A stretch of 64,000 nt of DNA, taken from the NCBI RefSeq assembly GCF_936933875.1, contig NZ_CAKZIK010000046.1, positions 1 to 64,000 of the forward strand, written 5' to 3'. Under the pieces are notes generated by a model. It worked only from the letters and a program-made list of their open reading frames with translations. It was not told the origin of the DNA and did not search any database. Of this stretch, positions 52,575-61,389 are shown piece after piece (position 1 is the stretch's first letter; each line of letters opens with the position of its first letter). Made by a program: the position numbers and the translations under genes. This DNA comes from an uncultured Chryseobacterium sp. (lineage in GTDB: Bacteria; Bacteroidota; Bacteroidia; Flavobacteriales; Weeksellaceae).

Positions 52575-54050
52575 TTATAAGAAGTCTTTTCCGGCTTCGG
52601 TTGTAATATATTCCTGTCGTGGACTCGTTGGATTTTGCGGAATTGTAAACTCAATTAATCCTCTTTCAAGTAGTGGTAGAATGTTTCGCACATAGTTGGA
52701 ATGCTGGTTTTGCAAACCTAAATGCTCCAAAACGCTACTTCTCTTTTGCGAAGTGATACAAAATTTAAGAATTGATTTCTCTCTGTCTGTTAATTCCACA
52801 TTGATGAAAAACTGATTTACTGGCAGTGTACAAAGGAAAAAGCTGAAATTATCATCCGTTTCAAAGCTTGGTTTTGGGGAACCATTTTCTTCCATACTGT
52901 CATAAATTGTTGGAAAACCGGAAGCTCTACCTTCAGTAAGTTTCATTTCTTTGAAGAAATCGCCAACACGGCGATTACGATAGGTTCTTGCTACAATCCT
53001 GCGTTCTTTCAGCATTTCTTGAGTAACGGGTGGAAGCGGACCAGGGAAACTCAAAATTTCCATTTTATCGGGCCATATATTTATCTCTATCGGACTTTCA
53101 TTTTCATAACTTCGATGATAGAATGCATTTGCAATAGCTTCTTCCACAGCGTCAAAAGGATAATTAACCACTCTGTTTGCTTCGGCTCTTACAGAACTCT
53201 TATTTACTCTTTCTTTTTGAACATTGGTTTTAAAATATTCCAAAACCTCCCTCATTTGTAAATGAATAGGGCCCGTGAAACGCTTTTCCGTAAAATCTTT
53301 CCCTGAATTGTCCGAATAAACAATAAACTCTGTGGTTGCTCCACGGAAAAACTTCTGTGGATTTTCATTAAAAAATAACAATCCAACATTTAAAGGAAGC
53401 AATGCTTCTACAGGACCCGAAGCAATACGCATTTGGACAGCCAAATCTTTCAATGGCATTTTAAGGGCTTCTGTACGCAGATCACTTTTAACTTCCTCCA
53501 AAAAACCACGAATAAGATTGAAGCTTAAATCCTCTACTGAAGCGTGATGATTTACACGGTCATCAAAGGGTATTTTCTTAGCCATTTCCACCAATAGCAT
53601 TTCTTCTTGTCGGTTTGCTTGCTTGGTTACCGAGCTTCTTCTAACATAATATTTTCTTCCTGAATCCTTTGAGCCATATTTTACTGGTGCATTGTAAGGT
53701 CTGTTATCTCCTCCTGGAGCCCAAATCACCAACACATCTTTATCGACCAGTCTATACGGTTGGCTTACCGGACAGTAATAAGGCGAAATAAGATTGGCAA
53801 TTTTCATGAGTTCTTTTTGGATGGCGTCAAACTGATTCAACTGCAGACCATGAGGTGGCAAAATCGGCTGACCGTCCTTCTCCTCAATTCCAATGAAAAT
53901 ATATCCGCCGCCCCAATTGTTGATGTCGTTGGCAAAAGCACAAACCGAATGCATCACATCTTCGGGATTCCATCCTTTTTTGAACTCGATACGATCCCAC
54001 TCCACGGTTTGTCCTGTTAAAAGACTTTCGATATTAATTGGTAATGCCAT
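52575..54050 (-). CDS. AlbA_2/HATPase_c_4 domain protein, putative transcriptional regulator
   Basis: The 491-residue protein has an N-terminal Schlafen-type AlbA_2 domain (about 10-135, with EFKKGW and GGGYIFIGIEE). The middle linker is followed by a GHKL-type ATP-binding region (about 275-400, EAIANAFYHRSY and RASGFPTIYDSM) and a C-terminal winged helix (about 415-490, TTEAGKDFL). Such RecG-like ATP-binding regulators are common in mobile DNA; some relatives affect phage or plasmid maintenance, but this one has no proven job. It is framed by long direct repeats containing palindromes. Confidence 0.85.
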   Translation of the reverse strand: MALPINIESLLTGQTVEWDRIEFKKGWNPEDVMHSVCAFANDINNWGGGYIFIGIEEKDGQPILPPHGLQLNQFDAIQKELMKIANLISPYYCPVSQPYRLVDKDVLVIWAPGGDNRPYNAPVKYGSKDSGRKYYVRRSSVTKQANRQEEMLLVEMAKKIPFDDRVNHHASVEDLSFNLIRGFLEEVKSDLRTEALKMPLKDLAVQMRIASGPVEALLPLNVGLLFFNENPQKFFRGATTEFIVYSDNSGKDFTEKRFTGPIHLQMREVLEYFKTNVQKERVNKSSVRAEANRVVNYPFDAVEEAIANAFYHRSYENESPIEINIWPDKMEILSFPGPLPPVTQEMLKERRIVARTYRNRRVGDFFKEMKLTEGRASGFPTIYDSMEENGSPKPSFETDDNFSFFLCTLPVNQFFINVELTDREKSILKFCITSQKRSSVLEHLGLQNQHSNYVRNILPLLERGLIEFTIPQNPTSPRQEYITTEAGKDFL

Positions 54051-54105
54051 CAGAAATTAAAACTAAGATCCAAAGATAATGAAAGATATTTCCTGTTACA
54101 ATCTT

Positions 54106-54224
54106 ATATACAACTTGTATAGTTTTGCTTTATAACAAAGTTCATAAAAACTTGTAAAACACCTATAAATACTGAAAATCATTAAAGTTTTGTTATATCA
54201 AACTTAGTTACACTTGTATACTTT
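54106..54224. repeat. ~118-bp direct repeat, right copy, with operator-like palindrome
   Basis: It begins with the perfect palindrome TATACAACTTGTATA (centre 54114) and ends in the 24-bp box 54201-54224, identical to 52541-52564. It lies upstream of the minus-strand AlbA/HATPase gene, so it should include that gene's promoter and possibly binding sites for its product. An extra AACTTGTA half-site is at 54140. Confidence 0.7.
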
Positions 54225-54293
54225 TCATCAAAAAGCCGAAAAAATTCCGTTTCTGTGTTCAAAATTTTTGAACCAATTTTGCACTCTTCATTT

Positions 54294-54554
54294 TTACACA
54301 GAACTATTTTTAGATAATAATCGAAGTGCTTTCTCCACATCAATTACCATCATTCTTCCATTTTGGAAAATGGCATCATCTAGAATGCCCGATGCTTTTA
54401 TATTGTAGGCTTTAGAGCGGGAACATCCCAAAATTTTCGCCAATCCTTTGATGCCGTATTCGTATGTTTTTTCTTTGCTAATTTCTCGTTGCAATTCTTT
54501 GAACTCATCTATGGTGAGTTCCCAAAGATATTTCTTTGTTTCATTTCCCTTCAT
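54294..54554 (-). CDS. second DUF3853 family protein, excisionase-like
   Basis: The 86-residue protein has YLWELTIDEF, then a helix-turn-helix-like YEYGIKGLAKILGCSRSKAY and ILDDAIFQNGRMMVIDVEKA. The pattern is the same as in the DUF3853 protein at 47188, but sequence divergence is marked and the N-terminal linker is shorter. It points the opposite way to the first copy and has no helicase gene behind it. It could mark a second, partly lost element fused to this island. Confidence 0.82.
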   Translation of the reverse strand: MKGNETKKYLWELTIDEFKELQREISKEKTYEYGIKGLAKILGCSRSKAYNIKASGILDDAIFQNGRMMVIDVEKALRLLSKNSSV

Positions 54555-54711
54555 TGTGTTTTAACTTATATTTTGGTTAAAAATAATCTGATTAAAGGGA
54601 TGCTACAAGATATTCAACTGTTGGAGAAGTAGATTGATTGGTGTTTAAGGATGTTTTTCAGTGATTGAAACCATTCCTCGTTTACATAGAAATGTTATTC
54701 GGCAGTTCTTT

Positions 54712-55248
54712 CTATGAGAAATATATTGTTATGATTACAGCAATAATTGAAACTGCTAATGCAATTAGACTTAAATTTATTGCTTTTTTGTTCAGGTTAT
54801 AAGATTGATAATTGTAAAAGCCTGTTAATGCAAGATTCTGAAGTGTTCTTTCCTGAAGAATTTTCACACCTAATTTTGTTAACTGAAAAATTGGAACAAC
54901 TGTTTCCTCTTTTCTATAAGGTTCAATATAACCAAGTTTAATCATCTCAATTATAACAGCATATATTTTTTGAATAGAAACTTTATCAAAAAAATATCTA
55001 GGAACTTTTTCGGATAATACTATTTCAAGAATTTCTTTTAAATTTAATGATTCTCTGAAAGTGAAAGTGTCCAAAATAGAAGACATCAAAAAACTTTCTT
55101 CATAAATTTTTTCGGCGATAGTTTTGTCAGATTTTTTTTGAAATTCTCCGAAATTATAAACTTCCCATTTGTTTTTAATTTTTCTTGTTTTTTCCAACAA
55201 TTCTAAAAACTCTTGATTTTGTTTTATTTCAATTTCATCTTTGGTCAT
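54712..55248 (-). CDS. unidentified protein with C-terminal membrane anchor
   Basis: The 178-residue protein has a charged helical N-terminus and a middle part that could be a winged helix (VIIEMIKLGYIEPYRKEET, FQLTKLGVKILQERTL). One C-terminal membrane helix (about 158-177) ends it. No family recognised. It is the last gene before the secreted-protein cluster and stands alone, 157 bases from the DUF3853 gene. The spacers on both sides (54555-54711 and 55249-55356) show no feature. Confidence 0.6.
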   Translation of the reverse strand: MTKDEIEIKQNQEFLELLEKTRKIKNKWEVYNFGEFQKKSDKTIAEKIYEESFLMSSILDTFTFRESLNLKEILEIVLSEKVPRYFFDKVSIQKIYAVIIEMIKLGYIEPYRKEETVVPIFQLTKLGVKILQERTLQNLALTGFYNYQSYNLNKKAINLSLIALAVSIIAVIITIYFS

Positions 55249-55356
55249 TATTTAAAAACTAGTTTTATTAATTAGTTTGGTTAGAATTGCCTTAACACCC
55301 AAATATACATAATTTCTATTACCTAAATCATTTAAAATCAATCTTGCTGATTAGTC

Positions 55357-56007
55357 TTAAAACACCTTCATCAACGTTTCCCACAAATGCTTCATCGCTT
55401 GAATCATTTCTTTCGGTTGCGTAATCAAATAATAAATAACACCCGGAACTGCTGAAGATAATTCTAAAAAAAATGCTAAAATCGGCAAAATCAAATACAT
55501 CCAAATCGGGAATTTGAATTTGGTGGAAACTCCTTTCGTTGCAGAAATCCACATTTGTTTTACCCTTTCTTTGTAATGGAAAAGAATCAGAAAACAAAGA
55601 ATGAAATAAAACCCAAAACGGGTCGTAAATCCTTTCGCCATCGATTCATTCATAAAGGAAATGTCCATCAACCAAATATTGAGCGCAATTGGAATAAACA
55701 TTAACACGCCTAAAATTACGGTACGATTGTAAATCAAAAGCAAACCACAAACAATCTGCAGAATCCCGACGACACTTTTTATTGGTTCGTGGTCGAAAAG
55801 ATACCACATTACGCGAAATGTGCTTAAATCTTTCAGCGGAGTTGCCAACTCCTGCGCCGAAACTCCAAATTGACCACCATCAATTAATTTTGCATAACCA
55901 TAATTGATGAAATTGAGCGCAAGAACAAATCTCGCGATTAAAATAAAATAATCGTAACCTTTGGAATTCGTGATACGGAATAATTTTTCCTTCATTTTAC
56001 TTTTCAA
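55357..56007 (-). CDS. DoxX-like membrane protein
   Basis: The 216-residue protein has about five membrane helices. The N-terminal helix region FILIARFVLALNFINYGYAKL resembles DoxX/TauX-type proteins, where a helix carries FxxxGxxKL. Related proteins sit in quinone-linked redox systems, but this subgroup is untested. Its start overlaps the end of the upstream carboxypeptidase-like gene by 11 bases; an ATG four codons later would avoid most of the overlap. It is the last gene of the minus-strand cluster. Confidence 0.75.
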   Translation of the reverse strand: MKSKMKEKLFRITNSKGYDYFILIARFVLALNFINYGYAKLIDGGQFGVSAQELATPLKDLSTFRVMWYLFDHEPIKSVVGILQIVCGLLLIYNRTVILGVLMFIPIALNIWLMDISFMNESMAKGFTTRFGFYFILCFLILFHYKERVKQMWISATKGVSTKFKFPIWMYLILPILAFFLELSSAVPGVIYYLITQPKEMIQAMKHLWETLMKVF

Positions 56008-56869
56008 TTTTCACATCCACATTAATCGCAGGAACGATACTCGCAGGAAGAACTCTCCACGGTTCGAGATAACTTCTTTGAAAAGCTTTTCCTAAAAATC
56101 CTGCGCTGACAAAGAAATTGCCTTCAAAATTCCTGTCTAATGGTTGGAAACTGATAAAGTATTTCCCTTTCAGCCAAATGTTTTTCTTTGAAACATCAAG
56201 CGTGAAAACACCGTCCTTTATCTCACTCTTCGAAATCTCAAAAACAAGGTCTTCCGAATTGATTAGTTGATTGGGTTTTCCATCTTTCTCATCATAAATG
56301 TTGAATCTTGTAGGAAGCGGTTTGTCTAAAGTGAATTGAGCAAAATTGATATGAATCTTCAAGAGTTTTGCGTTTTTCTTCGGTTCAATCGAAATCGCGA
56401 TTTCACTTTGCGGTTGGCTGAGTTCTTCGTCGGTATAACGTTTTTTCGCTCCCACTGAATTTTTGGAGAGATAATCAATATGCAGACTTTTGGATTTTGA
56501 GTTGTAACCCAAATTTGCATCTTTGAATTTTTTCGGCGTAATCACGATTTCAGGAATATCGCTGATTCTTTCTTCCAAGAAAATCTGATGTTTGTTTTGT
56601 GAAATAAATTTTCCTACGGAAATTTGATAGGGTTTAAATCCTGCTACTTCCACAATTAAGTTTCCACTTTTATTCACATTGGTAAAATCCAAAGAAAAGT
56701 TTCCCTTTTCATCGGCAATCGCTCCGAAAGTTTCGTTCTGAATTCCGATTTTGGCGAAAGGAACGGGTTGTTTGGTTTCGTTGGAAATGATGGTTCCGTG
56801 TATGGTTTGTGAGGAAAACCAATTGAAAAATAGGAGGAATATTAATAAATCAAGGTGTTTGAATTTCAT
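55997..56869 (-). CDS. secreted protein with carboxypeptidase-regulatory-like domain
   Basis: The 290-residue protein has a signal peptide (1-21, ending NWFSSQT). An Ig-like carboxypeptidase D regulatory domain (about 22-105, IHGTIISNETKQPVPFAKIG) follows, then a C-terminal domain typical of Bacteroidota proteins with PTRFNIYDEKDGKP and WLKGKYFISFQ. It is not a transporter since no plug or barrel follows. Surface structural role likely, function unknown. Its signal-peptide coding region is nearly the same as that of the unrelated gene at 58047-59177. Confidence 0.78.
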   Translation of the reverse strand: MKFKHLDLLIFLLFFNWFSSQTIHGTIISNETKQPVPFAKIGIQNETFGAIADEKGNFSLDFTNVNKSGNLIVEVAGFKPYQISVGKFISQNKHQIFLEERISDIPEIVITPKKFKDANLGYNSKSKSLHIDYLSKNSVGAKKRYTDEELSQPQSEIAISIEPKKNAKLLKIHINFAQFTLDKPLPTRFNIYDEKDGKPNQLINSEDLVFEISKSEIKDGVFTLDVSKKNIWLKGKYFISFQPLDRNFEGNFFVSAGFLGKAFQRSYLEPWRVLPASIVPAINVDVKIEK

Positions 56870-56890
56870 TTTCTTTAGTGTTTAAGCCAT

Positions 56891-58033
56891 CTAATTTAAG
56901 TTTTGAGTCAACAAACCCTCAAGTTCTTTCTGAGAAATATTCTTCTTGATAATTTTTCCATTTTCATCTAAAAGAAAGTTGGTCGGAAAAACCTTAATTG
57001 TCCATTTAGCGGATTGTTTTGAATTTTCATCGAGATAAATTGTCCAAGGAATTTCAAACTCTTCGATTGTTTTGTGAAGATTAGGTAATGCGAAAGTTTT
57101 ATCTGTCGCGATTCCTACCATTTCAAAACCTTTCGGATTAAATTTACCATAAAGTTCTTTATATTTCGGAAGTTCTTCTCTGCAAGGTTTGCAATGGCTG
57201 AACCAAAAATCCACTAAAGTATATTTCGCTTTTGGCAGTTGAAATTTGACCGACTTTTTCTGCAAATCTGTAATTTCAGGAATTGGGAACTGATTTCCTA
57301 CAGAAAAAAGTTTGGCTTCTTTTATAGCAGAAAAAAGAACTTTTGAAGAATTTTTAGATTTAATATTTTTAGAGAGATTGTTGTATGTTTTCTCATAAAT
57401 TTCTTTGTATCCATGCCGTTCAAATTTCTCCACTAATTTTCAAAAAGCAACATAAGATTCTGAATGTTTCTTTGTGTACTGAAATAATAGTTCATCTTCT
57501 TTTGCCGAAATATTTGCTTCAAATTTTGAATGTTCCTCCCAAAATTCTTGCGGAAATTTATCCACACTTCCATATTTCTCAAAAGTGCTTTTATTATAAA
57601 ATGCTCTTTCTTCAATCTCTTTATTAACCGATAAAAAGAAACTAGTAAACTGCTTAACCTCCTTCTCAATGCTTTTATCAGAAGTTGTCACCGTAAATTT
57701 TTCTGAATCTATCGAACCTAAAATGACTTTTTGACGCGTATTATTCAGGTAAGAATTATCGCTCATAAAAAATGAGTTTTCGTTAATTTTCTCAATAAAA
57801 ATATAGGGATAGAAAAAATTATCCTCAAATTTTTTGATTTTAAAATCAAACTTTTTGTCTTTAACAGAAATCGTGTCTATCAAAGTATTTGCGGAATAAT
57901 ATTTTGAATCAAATTTTGGGGCTACTAAAAGTTCATTGGATTTTCTGAAAGATGTTCCTTGAATGGAATAAGTTTGGGATAACAGAAAATTGCATGCTAA
58001 AAAAAGTGCGCAAATGATATATTTTGTTTTCAT
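56891..58033 (-). pseudogene. TlpA-like thioredoxin with DUF4369 N-terminus, interrupted by in-frame TGA
   Basis: Read as one frame of 380 codons: signal peptide (1-19), DUF4369-like domain (about 22-190), then a TlpA/AhpC-TSA thioredoxin domain (about 235-380) with CKPC at codons 281-284. Codon 198 (57440-57442) is TGA, between SYVAF and KLVEKFERHGY, where family members usually have Trp. The frame is otherwise intact on both sides. A GTG three codons later could restart translation but would yield a cytoplasmic half. The simplest reading is a single nonsense mutation (TGG to TGA) in an exported disulfide reductase, or a sequencing error. Confidence 0.8.
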
Positions 58034-58046
58034 GTAATTTTTTTTG

Positions 58047-59177
58047 TTATTTCAAATTATTTGGAAAGTCCTTTTGTTTAGAAATCTTCGCGATTCTTTT
58101 CCTTAAAACAGAATTAAGGTTTTCATTTTTCTTAAGTATTTTCGAATTTAAATATCTCAACAAATCTTCATCTGTTTTCGTGGACTTAAATGCGGAAATC
58201 AGCTCTGCTTTTCCTCCTTTTTCCAAAATCAAATCACATAAAACTGCTCCAATTACATATTGTGGATTTGTGTTTTCATCCAATTCAAAAAAGTCAAAAG
58301 GTTTTGAAAGATTGATTTCCTGATGTTTTTCTAAATATTCATTGACTCTTTTTGTGTGGTAAATCAAAGGTTTTCCCAAATGCGCTTTGTCTTTTGAAAT
58401 ATATGCCGAAATCCCTGTCAAAAGCAATTCGTTTGCATTGGGGAAATTTTTGTTGATGAAGTGCGTAAGCTCGTGATAGTGATTTGCTCCTGCTTTTTCC
58501 GTCGCAAAAATGAAATTATTCTTCTCTTCAAAATAGCCACATTCTTCGGACATTCCTTTGCTGAAAATAAATTCGTAGCCGAGAATATCAAAAATGTGGT
58601 CGCAATTTTTTGCAATGAAATAAGTGAGTTTTTCGGTTTGAACATTGAAAGTTTTGCATAAATCTGAATAAAAATTTTCTGCTTCATCAATCTCGTTTTG
58701 TTTCAAATCATAATCAGGTTGATAAATATATTTGATGTTTTTTGAGTTGGTCGATTTCCAATTTTTAGTAATTTCAAAAAGATAATTGGAGAGTTTGACC
58801 TGATTTCCTTCTTTAATCGCAACAACATTCGTAATGGCAAAAACATCTTTATTTTCCTGTTCAAAAAGCGATTTTATCAAATATTTATTCTCGGAAATTC
58901 GAATGATACTCAAAATCCGATTGTCAAAACCCCAATTCATAAGCGATGGATTTAGAATTCCTTCCATATCCAAAACATTGAAGTTTGAAAGATTCTTCGT
59001 TTCACTTTCAGCCCAAAAATCTTTGGAATCACTTTTAAGATAGGATTGCCATAATTCCACAATTGATTTTGTGTCACTGTTGTTAAGGTTTACATTGAAG
59101 TTTGTGGTAAAAGTTTGTGAGGAAAACCAATTGGAAAACAAAAGGATTATTAGAAAACAAAGAGTTTTAAATTTCAT
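58047..59177 (-). CDS. secreted putative zinc peptidase (HExxH)
   Basis: The 376-residue protein has a signal peptide (1-21, ending NWFSSQ). HYHELTHF gives HExxH at residues 235-239, followed by NELLLTGISAYISKDKAHLG, where a third ligand is expected in gluzincin-type enzymes but none is obvious. The fold class resembles peptidase MA-like proteins. Activity is inferred only from the motif. It lies between the TlpA-like and alpha/beta-hydrolase genes in the same orientation. Confidence 0.65.
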   Translation of the reverse strand: MKFKTLCFLIILLFSNWFSSQTFTTNFNVNLNNSDTKSIVELWQSYLKSDSKDFWAESETKNLSNFNVLDMEGILNPSLMNWGFDNRILSIIRISENKYLIKSLFEQENKDVFAITNVVAIKEGNQVKLSNYLFEITKNWKSTNSKNIKYIYQPDYDLKQNEIDEAENFYSDLCKTFNVQTEKLTYFIAKNCDHIFDILGYEFIFSKGMSEECGYFEEKNNFIFATEKAGANHYHELTHFINKNFPNANELLLTGISAYISKDKAHLGKPLIYHTKRVNEYLEKHQEINLSKPFDFFELDENTNPQYVIGAVLCDLILEKGGKAELISAFKSTKTDEDLLRYLNSKILKKNENLNSVLRKRIAKISKQKDFPNNLK

Positions 59178-59201
59178 TATTTATTGTTTTTGGTTAAGTT
59201 T

Positions 59202-60218
59202 TTACTTTAAAGTCCATTCAACAAAATCATTCATTACTTCTTTCCAATGTGGTTTGTCGTGGTTTGCTCTTCCATTTTCATCTACTTGAAAAAAATTATG
59301 TTCAAGGTTTAAATATCTTTTATAAGTCAAATTATTTTTATGATTTCTGATAAAATATAACGGAACCAAATCACATAAATCACTTGCAATGTCGTTGGTT
59401 CCATACGCCAAATAAATCGGCTTTTCAATTGCTAACCAATCATCAATTAAAGGTTCTGAAAATGATTTCCAAGCAATTAAACCCAAATTTGTTTTTAGTT
59501 TTTCGGGGTTATGCGCGTCACGATAAATTGCATATTGTTCCTCAATTTCTATATCTGCTTTTTCCCAACTTATTTTTTTACTTTCTGCATCTTTTCGCGA
59601 ATCTCTTATGTTTTGGTCAATTCTTCCAAAAGGATTTGCGCCAAACAAACCCAATTTTGATTCTGCTTTATAATTTTTTTCAACTTTTGTGGCGACTTTT
59701 GAACCTTGTGAATGTCCTGCAACAATTAATTTCGATTTATCAACCCACTTTTGTTTCTTTAAAAAATTCAAAACTTTTATCGCACGGTTTGTATAATTTT
59801 CTAAAAAATCTGCCTTCTGAAATTCTTCTGTGGGCATATTTTTGTCTTTAGAATTTCCAAAATACCAATACGAGTCATTTAATTGATTTTCTTCTGCAAT
59901 TAATGGAGTTTTGGGCATTGAAATAACCACCAAATGATAATATTTCTTGATTTTTTCTACATCAAAATTTGTAATTCCTCCGCCAATTAACCAAGTTCCT
60001 TCTTTTGAATTTACATAGAGCGGATAAGGGAGCGAACCTTGACACCAAAGAAAAACAGGTTTTTTACTTTCAAGTTTTGTATCAAAAACGATAAAATCTA
60101 TATTTTCATTTTTGTTAGGAATTTGAAAACTTGTTGATTCTCCATTAATCACATTTCCTTTCTGTCCGAAAATAAAATTGAAGGTTAGAAATGTAAAAAA
60201 GATAAGGTAAAATTTCAT
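59202..60218 (-). CDS. secreted alpha/beta hydrolase
   Basis: The 338-residue protein has a signal peptide (1-18, ending IFGQ). The nucleophile elbow is GHSQG with Ser170. A likely acid Asp lies in YGTNDIASD and the catalytic His in LEHNFFQ near the end. The order and spacing fit an esterase or peptidase of the alpha/beta hydrolase fold. Substrate unknown. It starts six bases from the neighbouring protease gene, so they are co-transcribed. Confidence 0.82.
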   Translation of the reverse strand: MKFYLIFFTFLTFNFIFGQKGNVINGESTSFQIPNKNENIDFIVFDTKLESKKPVFLWCQGSLPYPLYVNSKEGTWLIGGGITNFDVEKIKKYYHLVVISMPKTPLIAEENQLNDSYWYFGNSKDKNMPTEEFQKADFLENYTNRAIKVLNFLKKQKWVDKSKLIVAGHSQGSKVATKVEKNYKAESKLGLFGANPFGRIDQNIRDSRKDAESKKISWEKADIEIEEQYAIYRDAHNPEKLKTNLGLIAWKSFSEPLIDDWLAIEKPIYLAYGTNDIASDLCDLVPLYFIRNHKNNLTYKRYLNLEHNFFQVDENGRANHDKPHWKEVMNDFVEWTLK

Positions 60219-60223
60219 AGATT

Positions 60224-61381
60224 TTAGTTTAATTTTTCCGCATATTCCTCCTTAAAATGCTTATTCGGTTTCAGATAAACCACATTATTCTGAAAATCCA
60301 AAATCGCATTGAACCTTTTCAAAATCTCGTTTCCTAAAAAATTTGTTTTGAAACCCGCAGGTTTGTTATAAGAATTTATTTGTGCGGGAACGCTTTTTAA
60401 AACATATTTTCCAAAATGTAGTTTCGGAAGCAAAACCGTTTTTACGGGGATTTCCTCATTCTGACTGTTATACATTTTTGTTTCCTTGATTAGTTTAAAG
60501 TCTTCATTTCCTAAACTATTTTCTTTCAAAATGTCATTATCCAACATTACCGCTCTTTGATAACCGCTGTCAAAAAGATAGCGAGTTTTATGTTTTTTGC
60601 CGTTTTGTTCTAAATCAAGATAAATACAAAAGTGTTCACGCATTAATTCCATATCAAACCTTTCGTAATCTTTACTGATTTTGGGAAGTTTAGAATGGGC
60701 AATCATCAAATTCTTATCATAATCGATTTCTAAAACTTTTCCGTCGAAAGCATTCCAACCAAACATTCCGTCTGTTTCTTGTCCTGTAGTATCGATGGGA
60801 TAAATCTGCTGATGTTTCCATTCGAGATTTCCGATTTTGAAATGGTTGTCACTAATGTCGTTCATCGTCAACTTTTTTCCTTCGGGATTTAGAAACTTTT
60901 TTATGGATGATTTTATCAAATAAAAATCTATCGAACCTGTATCGAAAGTGAGAAAAATAGTGTCTTTTTTATTGAGAACCGATTTTACTTTGATATTGTT
61001 GAACTCCGTAATTTGAAAGAGAATTGTATCTCGTAAGACAGGTTTCGCCTTGGAAAAGTTTACAATTTCGGGACTTTCAAATGTCGTGTGGCAAGAATCT
61101 TTCCCTTTCAATAAAACAATGAAATCAAATTTTTGCTTTGGTTTTAGTTTAACTTCAATAGAATCGATATCTGTAACAAGTTTTACCGATTTTGTTTTGG
61201 CGATTTTTCCTGTGGTGTACACATCGGGTTTCAGTTTTGGGTTTAATGTCCAATCCGTTATTATTTCGCCGCTTTCAATGATTTTTACATTTTGGGAATT
61301 GGATTTGATGATGGGAAGTTTCTTTTGGGAGAAACTGAAATTTATTACGATGAGAAAAAGTAGAAATAGAATTTTTTTCAT
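60224..61381 (-). CDS. secreted retropepsin-like aspartic protease
   Basis: The 385-residue protein has a signal peptide (1-18, ending FSFS). Two aspartic-protease motifs are in the one chain: FDTGSIDF with Asp147 and FDSGYQRAV with Asp271. Retropepsins usually dimerise with one motif each, so a two-motif chain may form a pepsin-like bilobed site by itself. The segment AILDFQNNVVYLKPN near the end is typical of Bacteroidota aspartyl protease families. Substrate unknown. Confidence 0.8.
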   Translation of the reverse strand: MKKILFLLFLIVINFSFSQKKLPIIKSNSQNVKIIESGEIITDWTLNPKLKPDVYTTGKIAKTKSVKLVTDIDSIEVKLKPKQKFDFIVLLKGKDSCHTTFESPEIVNFSKAKPVLRDTILFQITEFNNIKVKSVLNKKDTIFLTFDTGSIDFYLIKSSIKKFLNPEGKKLTMNDISDNHFKIGNLEWKHQQIYPIDTTGQETDGMFGWNAFDGKVLEIDYDKNLMIAHSKLPKISKDYERFDMELMREHFCIYLDLEQNGKKHKTRYLFDSGYQRAVMLDNDILKENSLGNEDFKLIKETKMYNSQNEEIPVKTVLLPKLHFGKYVLKSVPAQINSYNKPAGFKTNFLGNEILKRFNAILDFQNNVVYLKPNKHFKEEYAEKLN

Positions 61382-61389
61382 TAAGATAC

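Larger units (their letters stand above)
44564..55248. mobile_element. integrative mobilizable element (right end uncertain)
   Basis: The order is att fragment, tyrosine integrase, hypothetical, DUF3853, primase-helicase, Toprim primase, oriT candidate, MobC-like, relaxase, coiled-coil membrane protein, remnant, AlbA regulator, DUF3853, hypothetical. This is the backbone of Bacteroidota mobilizable elements: it has its own relaxase but no type IV secretion genes, so it needs a helper for transfer. The right end given is only the last gene I would link to it. The tRNA geometry suggests the island may run beyond the window. Confidence 0.75.

Noticed and set aside
57440..57442. TGA read as selenocysteine
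   Set aside because: The site falls between domains, far from the CxxC active site, and no selenocysteine insertion hairpin or selenium genes were seen.
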